Below are positions 52,703-60,281 of a stretch of DNA of 64,000 bases, one piece after another. Origin of the DNA: Paenibacillus_V sp046244365 (GTDB lineage Bacteria; Bacillota; Bacilli; Paenibacillales; NBRC-103111); assembly GCF_046244365.1 (NCBI RefSeq), contig NZ_CP176395.1, positions 5,394,001-5,458,000 on the forward strand. The letters run 5' to 3'. The notes beneath the pieces were generated by a model that worked only from the letters and a program-made list of their open reading frames with translations, was not told the origin of the DNA and made no database searches. A program made the translations under genes and the position numbers. The stretch's first letter is position 1; each line of letters starts with the position of its first letter.

Positions 52703-54010
52703 CTATGCCTCGTCAGGCGCTCCGCACCACGAGGCGATAATTTCGGCATACCAGCCGATCAGTGCCGCATAGCTGTCCAAATCGAGATACTCGTCCGCCG
52801 CATGGGCATTCGCGCCGGCAGGCCCAAGCACGAGGGCTGGCGTCGGGCTGTACAGGTTGAACATGAATCCGTCGCAGGCGAAAGGAGCTCCTATCGGCTC
52901 TCCTTGCGACCCAGTCATTCTTTCACCCGCATCCTGAACCGTGCGAATAAACGCGCCGCCGAGTCCTCTTTCGTCCATCCTGCTCGCGCTTAGGAAACGA
53001 ATGAGCGGCGTAATTTTCGGCGGACATTTGAGCAAATCCGGATATTTATAGACATGAGCGTCATAAAATTGCATGAAGGATTCCATAACTTGTTCGCCCG
53101 TTACCCCCGGAAAGCTGTCGATCCAAAACTGAACCTCGCCGGATGCCGGCAGCTTCTCCATAATTTCGCGGTGCGTATCGCCGGAAATGATCTTGGTAAC
53201 GCTCACCTCCGGCATTCTGCTTGCATCCCATGGCGCGGGGGCTTTGATGGTGTGACGGCGGTACGCGTCGAATTCCTTGAGCATATGGGCAAAAGCGATG
53301 GAAGCATCGAGCGCGCTGATAAGCACCTCTCCCGCGAAAGCGATGCCGCTCCGTCCTTCGAAGGTTGCCTTCCAGATCCCGCCGCCCAAATGGGCGGAGT
53401 ATAAGGCCAGGTTAGTCGGCTCGGGTATGATCGCCATATCGGCCGCAGGCCCGCGCAGCCGTCCCGCCAAAGTGCCGTTTGCGCCGCCGTGTTCCTCGTC
53501 GATAACGCTCTCCACAAAGACGTTTCCCGCTATCGGCAAGCCTAGCTCGCGAACGCACTTGACCGCCATCATCGAGGCCGCCAAGCCGCCCTTCATATCG
53601 TAAGCGCCGCGCCCGTACAGCTTGCCGTCTTCTATGACGCCTTCGAACGGCGGATGGGTCCATTTTTCCGTACCCTCGAATACCGTATCCGCATGACTCG
53701 AGAAGATAAGCGATTTCCCCCCGCCCGACCCTTGGAACGTACCGAGCACGTTCGGTCTTCCTTCATAATGCCGGCCTTTCATATAAGCGGGATGCTCGGT
53801 TAACCCCGGCACCTCCGAAAGCTCGTACTTGTCGATTTCCGCTCCGGCTTCTTTCATCCAGTCCGCAACGAATTGCTGATGCTCCGCTTCGCTGCCGTTC
53901 GGCGGCAAATTGACGCTGTAGATTTGAACCAGCTTGCGCGCCAAATCCACCGCTTCGTCCCGATGCCTTTCAACCCACTCTTTGATCAATTTCGAGCGCT
54001 GCTCCATCAT
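52703..54010 (-). CDS. M20 family metallohydrolase (ArgE/DapE-type deacylase)
   Basis: A 435-residue zinc hydrolase. FSSHADTVFEG and LYGRGAYDMKGGLAA supply metal ligands, VIDEEHGGANG the catalytic Glu, and the end has GPAGANAHAADEYLDLDSY. The dimerisation domain has SGIAFAGEVLISALDASIAF, a departure from the usual GxxxHxxxP, so the substrate pocket is unusual. It belongs to the ArgE/DapE/CPG2 branch and should hydrolyse an N-acyl or peptide bond. ATG 54010 (or 54007) follows GGAGGG. RidA lies 34 bases upstream and M81 27 bases downstream. Confidence 0.88.
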   Translation of the reverse strand: MMEQRSKLIKEWVERHRDEAVDLARKLVQIYSVNLPPNGSEAEHQQFVADWMKEAGAEIDKYELSEVPGLTEHPAYMKGRHYEGRPNVLGTFQGSGGGKSLIFSSHADTVFEGTEKWTHPPFEGVIEDGKLYGRGAYDMKGGLAASMMAVKCVRELGLPIAGNVFVESVIDEEHGGANGTLAGRLRGPAADMAIIPEPTNLALYSAHLGGGIWKATFEGRSGIAFAGEVLISALDASIAFAHMLKEFDAYRRHTIKAPAPWDASRMPEVSVTKIISGDTHREIMEKLPASGEVQFWIDSFPGVTGEQVMESFMQFYDAHVYKYPDLLKCPPKITPLIRFLSASRMDERGLGGAFIRTVQDAGERMTGSQGEPIGAPFACDGFMFNLYSPTPALVLGPAGANAHAADEYLDLDSYAALIGWYAEIIASWCGAPDEA

Positions 54011-54044
54011 CCATTCCCTCCGGCACCGTAATCGCTTATTGAGC

Positions 54045-54440
54045 TTACGCGCCTTCTCCGCGTTTTGTCGGCGCATAGGCGATAACGTCGATTTCGATCA
54101 AGTACGAACCGATACCGCTTACGACGGAAGTCCTTGTCGGATACGGAGCGTTGAACAGTTTGGGATATGCCTCGTTATATTTAGGAAAATGATCGATCGA
54201 GTTCAAATGAGCGTTCACTTTTACGACATGGTCAAGCGTTAAACCGGCAGCCTGCAGGATCGTTTCGATATTCCGGACGCATTGTTCGGTTTGCGCTTCC
54301 ACCGTATCGCCGACAACCTCACGGGTGACGGGATCGACGCCGACTTGACCGGAAACGTACACGAAATCGCCTGCGCGAAGAGCGTGCGAGAACGGCAGCG
54401 GGAATTGCGGAGCTTGCGGTGCTTTGATTTCGATAGACAT
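54045..54440 (-). CDS. RidA family enamine/imine deaminase
   Basis: A 131-residue RidA/YjgF protein with VYVSGQVGVDPVTREVVG, VRNIETILQAAGLTLDHVVK, and the substrate-binding Arg in PYPTRTSVVSG, all canonical. RidA proteins hydrolyse reactive 2-aminoacrylate and related enamines or imines released by PLP dehydratases. Placement directly after a D-serine dehydratase-like gene fits that role exactly. The start is ATG 54440 with GGAGGAATC; the upstream extension to 54542 lacks similarity and overlaps the preceding gene's end. Confidence 0.92.
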   Translation of the reverse strand: MSIEIKAPQAPQFPLPFSHALRAGDFVYVSGQVGVDPVTREVVGDTVEAQTEQCVRNIETILQAAGLTLDHVVKVNAHLNSIDHFPKYNEAYPKLFNAPYPTRTSVVSGIGSYLIEIDVIAYAPTKRGEGA

Positions 54441-54502
54441 GGTAGATTCCTCCAATAGGTTCGTTTTTAGTTGTTTTAAACAGTGAGGCTTTATGAAAAG
54501 GT

Positions 54503-55603
54503 TTATTTCACTTTGCCGCGGGCGTCGACGCTGATTTCGCATTCCGCTTTGCCGTTGCGAACGCCGACCAGCGTCTGATGCAAATTCGTCGTGCCGCAGC
54601 AGTGGTTGATCAAAAATTCAAGGCGGTCCCCAACGGTGAATGTAACGCCTTCCGGGACGCGTACGATGCCGTGCTCTTCGCTGACTCTCTCGATGTAGAC
54701 GCTGTCATTGCCGCGAAGCGTGCCATATCCGGGACGATGGGGATTGACGTCGCTCGAAAAGGTTTTCGAACCGCCGTCGACGATAATCGTTCCTTCGCGC
54801 GGCGTACTGACGACGGTAACCAATACGTGCATCGCGCAATCCTCTTCGCCGATGCTTTTGGTTACTAGCTGCGAAACGTCGCCGAACACATATGCCCCCG
54901 GGCGCATTTCGGTCGCTTCGCTCTGCTCGCCGATAAACTTCGAAGTCGGCGTCGACCCGACGCTAACCTCGTCGATGACGATTCCTTCCTTCTCCAGCAG
55001 TTTCTTCGTCAAGACCAAGCTTTCCGCCTCATGCTTGGCGACCTTGCGAACGTCATCCGTCGTCGTTTTTCCGTAGACGTGACCCGGATGCGTCATTAGT
55101 CCTGTGATTCGCACGCCAGGCAATGCAGCGATTTCTTTGGCAAGCTCTACGGTCGCTTCGCCGGGCTCGCGGCCGCAGCGATTCAAGCCCGTGTTAACGT
55201 CAAGATAGAGCCGGATCGGGGCACCCATCGATTCGCCGAGCTCGGACAGCCCGCGGGCGGCCTCCACGCTGTCGACGCTTACCGCCACGCGCGCTTTCGC
55301 AAGCAGGGCACGCAGTCTTTCGAGCTTGTGCCTGCCGATGACCGGATAAGCAAGGAGAATGTCCGTAATGCCGGCATCCGCCATGACTTCCGCTTCCCCC
55401 AGCTTTGCGGCCGTAATGCCGCAAGCGCCGTATTTCATCTGCTCCCGCGCGATCCAAGTGCTCTTATGCGTCTTGACGTGCGGCCGCAGCTTCACGCCTG
55501 CAGCTTTGGCAAGGTCGGCCGTTCTGCGCAAATTGCGGTCGAGCACGTCCAGATCGACGAGAACGGCAGGCGTGTCTAATTCGCTGTACAATGGCTCAGT
55601 CAT
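54503..55603 (-). CDS. D-serine dehydratase/D-threonine aldolase-like PLP enzyme (fold type III)
   Basis: A 366-residue enzyme of the alanine-racemase-like fold. The PLP lysine is Lys44 in LRPHVKTHKST. The barrel has TGLMTHPGHVYG and DEVSVGSTPTSK. The C-terminal metal motif is INHCCGTTN with His334-x-Cys336. HxC is the zinc pair of eukaryotic-type D-serine dehydratase (DSD1), whereas D-threonine aldolases usually have HxD, so dehydration of a D-3-hydroxy amino acid is the better guess. The adjacent RidA, which destroys the enamine product, supports this. ATG 55603 with GGAGAGAG upstream. It is the first gene of the operon, under a palindromic candidate operator. Confidence 0.87.
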   Translation of the reverse strand: MTEPLYSELDTPAVLVDLDVLDRNLRRTADLAKAAGVKLRPHVKTHKSTWIAREQMKYGACGITAAKLGEAEVMADAGITDILLAYPVIGRHKLERLRALLAKARVAVSVDSVEAARGLSELGESMGAPIRLYLDVNTGLNRCGREPGEATVELAKEIAALPGVRITGLMTHPGHVYGKTTTDDVRKVAKHEAESLVLTKKLLEKEGIVIDEVSVGSTPTSKFIGEQSEATEMRPGAYVFGDVSQLVTKSIGEEDCAMHVLVTVVSTPREGTIIVDGGSKTFSSDVNPHRPGYGTLRGNDSVYIERVSEEHGIVRVPEGVTFTVGDRLEFLINHCCGTTNLHQTLVGVRNGKAECEISVDARGKVK

Positions 55604-55667
55604 GTTCGTCTCTCTCCTCATTTCTCAGGTCTCTCTCCCCTTCGGATTTCCGAAGTGGTTTCACTGA

Positions 55668-55685
55668 ATAAAACTATAGTTTTAT
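55668..55685. promoter_or_regulatory. Candidate IclR operator upstream of catabolic operon
   Basis: ATAAAACTATAGTTTTAT is a perfect 18-base palindrome 65 bases before the first structural gene. It contains a possible -10 TATAGT. A near match (14 of 18) is at 56789-56806 before the iclR gene. Confidence 0.6.
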
Positions 55686-55810
55686 TTTTATGATACGCCT
55701 ATGCCCGAATTTTGTAAAGACCGAAATTAGACGATTCATTCACCCGCAAATGAGGTCTGCATCTTCAAAACAATCCGCTTCCCCTGCTGCTTGGACAACT
55801 CCGAGTGCGC

Positions 55811-55898
55811 ACAAGGATAAATGGATTCGCCGTCCTTTTAGGGACAAGCGCGTTTACCGAGATTTAGAGCTACTTCCACGATATCCTTTTTGATAAAT
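55811..55898 (+). repeat. Intergenic repeat family B, copy 2
   Basis: This is the second full copy of the repeat at 13649-13735, with terminal complementary AAGGATA/TATCCTT. It lies between the catabolic operon and iclR, right before the iclR terminator, just as copy 1 precedes a terminator. Confidence 0.75.
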
Positions 55899-55899
55899 C

Positions 55900-55946
55900 A
55901 AAAAAAGCAATCGATTCGTACAAAATCGTACGTCGATTGCTTTTTT
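55900..55946 (-). terminator. Terminator of iclR gene
   Basis: AGCAATCGA and TCGATTGCT pair, with an inner CGTACGATTTTGTACG stem, and are followed by TTTTTTG on the minus strand, 10 bases after the iclR stop. The operon downstream therefore needs its own promoter. Confidence 0.9.
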
Positions 55947-55955
55947 GCAACCCAA

Positions 55956-56747
55956 TCAGACCCGTCGCATCTCATGGCCCAGCTTTCTTGACGCATTAGC
56001 CGCCGCTTGCTTCACTTCCGCCGCAATATCGGCGAGCTTGTCGTCCGTAAACCGGTTCAGCGCACCGGAAATGCTGAGCGCGCCCGCTATCCCGCCGAAC
56101 ATGTCGAATATCGGGGCCGCAATGCAGCGTGCTCCTTCTACGATTTCTTCATTGTCCAGGGCATACCCCTTTGCCGCGACCTCCTGCAGTTTTGCCAGCA
56201 GGCTTTCCTTCGACACAGCCGTTCGCCCGGTGTAGACGGGGTAAGCCATCGTTTCGAGCAAACGGTCCCGCTTGTCCGCGTTCATATAAGCAAGCAGCGT
56301 CTTGCCGATCGCAGTTGCATTAAGAGGCGCTTTGGATCCTACCCGGTCGGTCATTCGGAGCGCATGGGTACCCTCGATAATTTCCACGTATAACGCGCTG
56401 TCGTCCGACAATACGCCAAGGTTTACCGTATCCCCGAACCTGTCGACCAACCGGTTCATCTCCGGCAGAGCCGCAGCGCGAAGCGAGTTTTTTTCCAGCA
56501 AGTTTTTGGTTATGACAAGCTGCTTGAAGCCTAGACAATACTTTCCGTCTTGATCGCTTCTGGCGATAAATCCCCTATTCTCGAGCGTTAAAATGATTCG
56601 GTACAAGGATGACTTCGGCTGGTTCAGCTTCTCCGCCAGCTCGATCAAGCTTGCCGACTCCAGCTCGGCCAGAAGTTCGATTACATCGAGCGCTTTATCT
56701 ACGGATTGAATGGCATAACGGTCTTGTTTGCCCGTTCCTTCAGTCAC
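55956..56747 (-). CDS. IclR-family regulator of the adjacent amino-acid operon
   Basis: A 263-residue IclR protein. The N-terminal winged helix has DKALDVIELLAELESASLIE and LAEKLNQPKSSLYRIILTLE. The effector domain has GSKAPLNATAIGKTLLAYM and GARCIAAPIFDMFGGIAGAL followed by SISGALNRF, the usual IclR ligand pocket. GTG 56747, 5 bases after AGGTGA, is the likely start; the frame is open to 56903 without similarity. It is transcribed in the same direction as the six-gene operon but separated by a terminator. It probably binds both palindromes described, repressing the operon and itself until a ligand appears. Confidence 0.9.
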   Translation of the reverse strand: MTEGTGKQDRYAIQSVDKALDVIELLAELESASLIELAEKLNQPKSSLYRIILTLENRGFIARSDQDGKYCLGFKQLVITKNLLEKNSLRAAALPEMNRLVDRFGDTVNLGVLSDDSALYVEIIEGTHALRMTDRVGSKAPLNATAIGKTLLAYMNADKRDRLLETMAYPVYTGRTAVSKESLLAKLQEVAAKGYALDNEEIVEGARCIAAPIFDMFGGIAGALSISGALNRFTDDKLADIAAEVKQAAANASRKLGHEMRRV

Positions 56748-56788
56748 GACGTTCACCTGCCTGCAACATAGTTCCCTGGTTTCGCCAA

Positions 56789-56806
56789 GTAAAACATTGG
56801 TTTTAT
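56789..56806. promoter_or_regulatory. Second candidate IclR operator, before iclR
   Basis: GTAAAACATTGGTTTTAT agrees with the palindrome at 55668-55685 at 14 of 18 positions and keeps the AAAAC...GTTTT arms. It lies about 42 bases upstream of the iclR start, fitting autoregulation. Confidence 0.55.
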
Positions 56807-56855
56807 AATTATAATCATACCCTCGGTCCCCCCGTTTGTAAAGACGACTATCCGT

Positions 56856-56884
56856 TTGACAATTGACTTCCGCAATTTTACGAT
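56856..56884 (+). promoter_or_regulatory. Promoter of rhodanese gene
   Basis: A perfect TTGACA (56856-56861), a 17-base spacer and TACGAT (56879-56884), about 50 bases upstream of the start. Confidence 0.7.
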
Positions 56885-56933
56885 AGAGACGTCCTGCCAA
56901 CAATGGAGAACTAACTTAACGGAGGTATTATCC

Positions 56934-57230
56934 ATGCACCCGATCGGCACCATTACGCCTACTGAATTGAAAGCTAGACTGGAGAAAGGCGAAGCGTTAA
57001 CGATGATCGACGTCCGTGAGGACGAAGAAGTCGCAGCCGGTATGATTCCAGGCGCCAAACACATCCCGCTCGGCCAATTGCCGCTTCGTCACGGCGAAAT
57101 CCCGCAATCGGGCGAAATCATCATGATTTGCCGCAGCGGCAACCGCAGCGGCAAAGCGTGCGACTTTTTGCAGCAGCAAGGTTTCGCCGGCTTAAAAAAC
57201 ATGACGGGCGGCATGCTCGACTGGGAATAA
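56934..57230 (+). CDS. Rhodanese-like domain protein
   Basis: A 98-residue single-domain rhodanese. It has TMIDVREDEEVAAGMIPGAK, the active loop MICRSGNRSGKAC with the catalytic Cys near residue 65, and GLKNMTGGMLDWE at the end. It transfers sulfane sulfur or handles persulfides in the cytosol. ATG 56934 follows GGAGG; a longer frame from 56856 overlaps the promoter. It is monocistronic, convergent with aroK at a shared terminator. Confidence 0.92.
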   Translation: MHPIGTITPTELKARLEKGEALTMIDVREDEEVAAGMIPGAKHIPLGQLPLRHGEIPQSGEIIMICRSGNRSGKACDFLQQQGFAGLKNMTGGMLDWE

Positions 57231-57253
57231 CCGCAATTTCAGCACGAATTCAC

Positions 57254-57293
57254 CAAAAACCGGCAGAAAGCCCCCAGGGCTTCTGCCGGTTTT
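57254..57293. terminator. Bidirectional terminator between rhodanese gene and aroK
   Basis: ACCGGCAGAAAGCCC and GGGCTTCTGCCGGT form a stem with AAAA on the left and TTTTC on the right. Confidence 0.88.
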
Positions 57294-57326
57294 CATTACC
57301 TGACCATCGGGAGCTTGGACGCTCTC

Positions 57327-57842
57327 TTAGCGCGTATACGTTTCCTTCTCGCTAATAATGCGCTGGGCGATTTGCTCCGCCGTAAGCGTATCCGTATCGA
57401 TCTTCACATCGGCAAAATCGTAGGCGTGCTTGCGCTTCTCCAGCAGGACGGGGACGAATTCCGCCGGATTTCCTTGCAAGAGCGGGCGATTCGTGTCGCC
57501 GCTTACTCGCGTAATGATCGTTTCCACAGTCGCGTTAAGCGCTATGACCAAGCCGTTCTCCTTCATGATTTCGCGGTTTCGCTCCGCGAGTACCGCGCCC
57601 CCGCCGGTAGCCACGATTTGTCCCGGGCGGGACATGATCGCAGCGAGCACCTCGCTCTCCACGGCACGAAACTCCGCTTCTCCCCGCTGGGCGAAAATGT
57701 CCGGGATACTCATCCCTTCCCGATCGACAATCGCTTGATCGACGTCGATCAGCGTCCAGCCGAGCGCCTTCTCGAGTTCTTGTCCGACCGTCGATTTCCC
57801 CGTTCCCATAAATCCCACCAACACGATATTCGGCCATTTCAT
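57327..57842 (-). CDS. aroK: Shikimate kinase
   Basis: A 171-residue P-loop kinase. GFMGTGKSTVGQ is the Walker A loop, DVDQAIVDREG binds shikimate, FRAVESEVL and IVATGGGAVL are the shikimate and Walker B regions, and NRPLLQ is the lid Arg region. It phosphorylates shikimate for aromatic amino acid synthesis, one step before the EPSP synthase in this window. ATG 57842 follows AGGTGATCC; the frame extends six codons to 57860 without a better site. It is monocistronic. Confidence 0.95.
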   Translation of the reverse strand: MKWPNIVLVGFMGTGKSTVGQELEKALGWTLIDVDQAIVDREGMSIPDIFAQRGEAEFRAVESEVLAAIMSRPGQIVATGGGAVLAERNREIMKENGLVIALNATVETIITRVSGDTNRPLLQGNPAEFVPVLLEKRKHAYDFADVKIDTDTLTAEQIAQRIISEKETYTR

Positions 57843-57949
57843 AGGATCACCTGCTTGCATATATTTCTTCGCTCATGAAACCGACTTCTATAATAGCACA
57901 GCGGAACGCTTTCGGGACATCCTTCTGCATCGAATACTGGTCATCCGCT

Positions 57950-57997
57950 AAAAAAAGCCGCTTCTCCGATAAGCGAAAGCTCATCTTCAAGAGCGGC
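57950..57997 (-). terminator. Terminator of LTA-synthase-like gene
   Basis: GCCGCTCTT and AGAAGCGGC pair across a partly structured loop and are followed by TTTTTTT on the minus strand, just after the gene. Confidence 0.75.
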
Positions 57998-58008
57998 GTC
58001 TTTCTCGA

Positions 58009-59868
58009 TCATTTTTTGGCGGGAAGTTGCTGAATATAGCTGTCCGACAGATGAAGCAGCTGCAAAGCGCGCTGATACTCTTCTTCCGTTGCGCCTTGTC
58101 CGCTGCCGCCGTTTCCGGCGACCGGATAGTTCGTTCCGTCTTCAAAACCGCGGCCCGGCAGGAAGAGCGCCTTATCGCTCATAAACGATCCCGTCGGCAA
58201 ATAATACCGCTGCGGCAGCAGGTTATATGTCTGATTCAGCAAATCCTGCCCGAAATGCAGCTGTTCGCTCATCGACACGCCGGTCAAATTCGCAATCGTC
58301 GGCAAAATGTCCACCTGACCGCCGATTTGGTCGAATTTGGCTTGGTGCGTAACGCCCGGCGAAGAGATGATAAGCGGAATATTGATCATATCCGAATATC
58401 CGTACTCCCGGCCGTATATCTCCTCCATAAGCGCCTTGTCGTTCCGGTCGAGCGAATAAATCGGCAGTCCGAGATGATCCCCGTACAACACGATCAAGCT
58501 ATTGTCCCAAATGCCTTTTTGCTTCAAGCTGTCGATAAATTGTCCGAGCGCATAATCGGCATAGTTTTGCGAGCGGATATAGTCGCCTACGAACGTCCCT
58601 TCATAACGCTTCGGAAGCGTCATGTGATATTTTTTGTCCGGTATCGTAAAAGGGTGATGCGCGCTCATCGAAATGATTTGCGTGTAGAACGGCTGGCCGG
58701 ACTTGCTCATTTTCTCCAGCTCGTCGGCCGTTTTGGCATACAGCATTTCATCGGATGGACCGAAAAACACGCTATCCTCTTGACCGAAGAACGACTGATC
58801 GTAATAATGATCGAAGCCCAGCGCCGAATACAGCTCTCCCCGGTTCCAGAATTCCACTACATTCGTGTGGAAGGTAGCCGACGTATACCCGTTTTGCTTC
58901 ATCAGCTTAGGCAAGCTCAGCAGCGATTTGTCCGCATACGTTTGCGTAGCCGCTCCGATCGGCGGAATATAGAAGGACGTATTGACGACAAATTCGGCGT
59001 CCGACGTATTGCCCTGCCCCACCTGCTGATAGAAATTCGGGAAGTAAAAGTTTTCTTGCGCAAGCCTGTTCATATTGGGCGTAATTTCTTGCCCGTCGAT
59101 TTTCAAGCCGATTAGAAAATTTTGAAACGATTCCAGCTGGATGACGATAATATTTTTCCCCGCTGCGGCTTTCCAATATGAAGGATCGGCCGGATTCTGC
59201 GTCCCTTTCAGCTGCTGTACCGCCTCTTGGGTAATTTCCTTCGAATCTACCAATTCTTGTTTTTTGTTAGCAAAAATCGTATAGGCTTCGTAATTCAAAA
59301 TGCCCATTTCCCCGGCCTTTACGATTTCGTTCATACTGGCCCGGTTAGGCAGCACATTCATTAGGCACAGGACAAGGGAAACGACGAACATGGCCGTAAC
59401 CCAGCCTCTTCTTTGCGTTTTCGTGGAAAAAGTAGTCTTCCAGGTCGCCGCTTTCTTCTTTCGCATAAGGACATAGCCGAATACGAGAATATCGATAAAA
59501 ATGAACAGGAAGTAAGGATCCATGAGCGAAAAGACGCTGTTGCTCACGGCGGTTACTTGATTGACCTGCTGCAGCGCATGATACGTTACAATGACCCCGT
59601 AATATTTATAGTACATAATGACTGCAAAAAATACGGCCGTAAGCAGTAAATTAACCGATAAATAGTAGGTTAGCTTCCGTTTGGACGCAAACCATTCGAT
59701 CAGACAGAACAACAGCCAAGCGAACGGAATTTCCGTTAACAGCGGCATGATCGATATTTTGTTATCGAATACGACCAACCATGCCAAATAGCTTTTCAGA
59801 AGCAGAATAAGCGAAAATAATATGAAAGGCTTCTTACTTAGCACTTTCGATTTTTGTAGCAATGACAT
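58009..59868 (-). CDS. LTA synthase family protein (sulfatase fold)
   Basis: A 619-residue membrane enzyme. Five hydrophobic segments lie in the first 170 residues. The extracellular sulfatase-like domain has metal Glu246 in VIQLESFQN and the catalytic Thr288 in GQGNTSDAEF, with SMSAHHPF and LYGDHLG later. This is the LtaS/YfnI/YqgS architecture, which transfers glycerol phosphate from phosphatidylglycerol onto lipoteichoic acid. It is either the main synthase or a paralogue (primase or stress form). I set ATG 59868 with GAAGGCGA upstream; the frame extends to 59952 without a ribosome site. It is monocistronic. Confidence 0.92.
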   Translation of the reverse strand: MSLLQKSKVLSKKPFILFSLILLLKSYLAWLVVFDNKISIMPLLTEIPFAWLLFCLIEWFASKRKLTYYLSVNLLLTAVFFAVIMYYKYYGVIVTYHALQQVNQVTAVSNSVFSLMDPYFLFIFIDILVFGYVLMRKKKAATWKTTFSTKTQRRGWVTAMFVVSLVLCLMNVLPNRASMNEIVKAGEMGILNYEAYTIFANKKQELVDSKEITQEAVQQLKGTQNPADPSYWKAAAGKNIIVIQLESFQNFLIGLKIDGQEITPNMNRLAQENFYFPNFYQQVGQGNTSDAEFVVNTSFYIPPIGAATQTYADKSLLSLPKLMKQNGYTSATFHTNVVEFWNRGELYSALGFDHYYDQSFFGQEDSVFFGPSDEMLYAKTADELEKMSKSGQPFYTQIISMSAHHPFTIPDKKYHMTLPKRYEGTFVGDYIRSQNYADYALGQFIDSLKQKGIWDNSLIVLYGDHLGLPIYSLDRNDKALMEEIYGREYGYSDMINIPLIISSPGVTHQAKFDQIGGQVDILPTIANLTGVSMSEQLHFGQDLLNQTYNLLPQRYYLPTGSFMSDKALFLPGRGFEDGTNYPVAGNGGSGQGATEEEYQRALQLLHLSDSYIQQLPAKK

Positions 59869-60031
59869 GCAAATCGCCTTCCTTCCGTGCGTTGAAACTG
59901 GTAATTTATGTTTGTGAAATCGATTATCCACGCTCTTACAATACTTTAACATTCTTCATTATGCGCGGGCAAACAGGAGATGTCAAAAGGAAACTGCTGC
60001 TTTGGCACGCATGCCAATTAACACAAGCCGC

Positions 60032-60061
60032 TTGACGAACCTGACGAGCATCGCTTATAAT
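60032..60061 (+). promoter_or_regulatory. Promoter of the TerC transcript
   Basis: TTGACG, an 18-base spacer and a perfect TATAAT, placed immediately before the riboswitch. Confidence 0.8.
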
Positions 60062-60063
60062 CA

Positions 60064-60200
60064 CCTTAACTGAATACCTCCAAAGGGGAGTAGCTGTTTC
60101 AGTAATGTCGTCAGTTCGGGATCGCTCACCGCAATCCCCGGCATTATTGGCAACGTAAACGTTGTTAGCAAGACCTTTGCCAGATCGGTGAAGCTTTGCT
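60064..60200 (+). promoter_or_regulatory. yybP-ykoY manganese riboswitch
   Basis: The sequence contains the conserved segment CCAAAGGGGAGTAGC (near 60080), a variable stem, and the distal conserved GCAAGACCTTTGCC (near 60170-60182), which is the yybP-ykoY aptamer layout. CGGTGAAG (about 60186-60193) is complementary to the terminator 5' arm CTTCACCG, giving a clear antiterminator. Mn2+ binding would favour antitermination and expression of the TerC gene. Confidence 0.9.
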
Positions 60201-60207
60201 ATTTATT

Positions 60208-60242
60208 AAAGACCTTCACCGGTTTCGGTGGAGGTCTTTTTG
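60208..60242 (+). terminator. Riboswitch-controlled terminator
   Basis: AAAGACCTTCACC-GGTTTC-GGTGGAGGTCTTT followed by TT, the expression platform of the manganese riboswitch, upstream of the TerC start. Confidence 0.9.
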
Positions 60243-60281
60243 TTGATACTAACATCACATTATTATCGAGGAGTGGTTGAA

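Noticed and set aside
58027..59115. 362-codon plus-strand frame inside the LTA synthase gene
   Set aside because: Shadow frame of a recognised sulfatase-fold gene.
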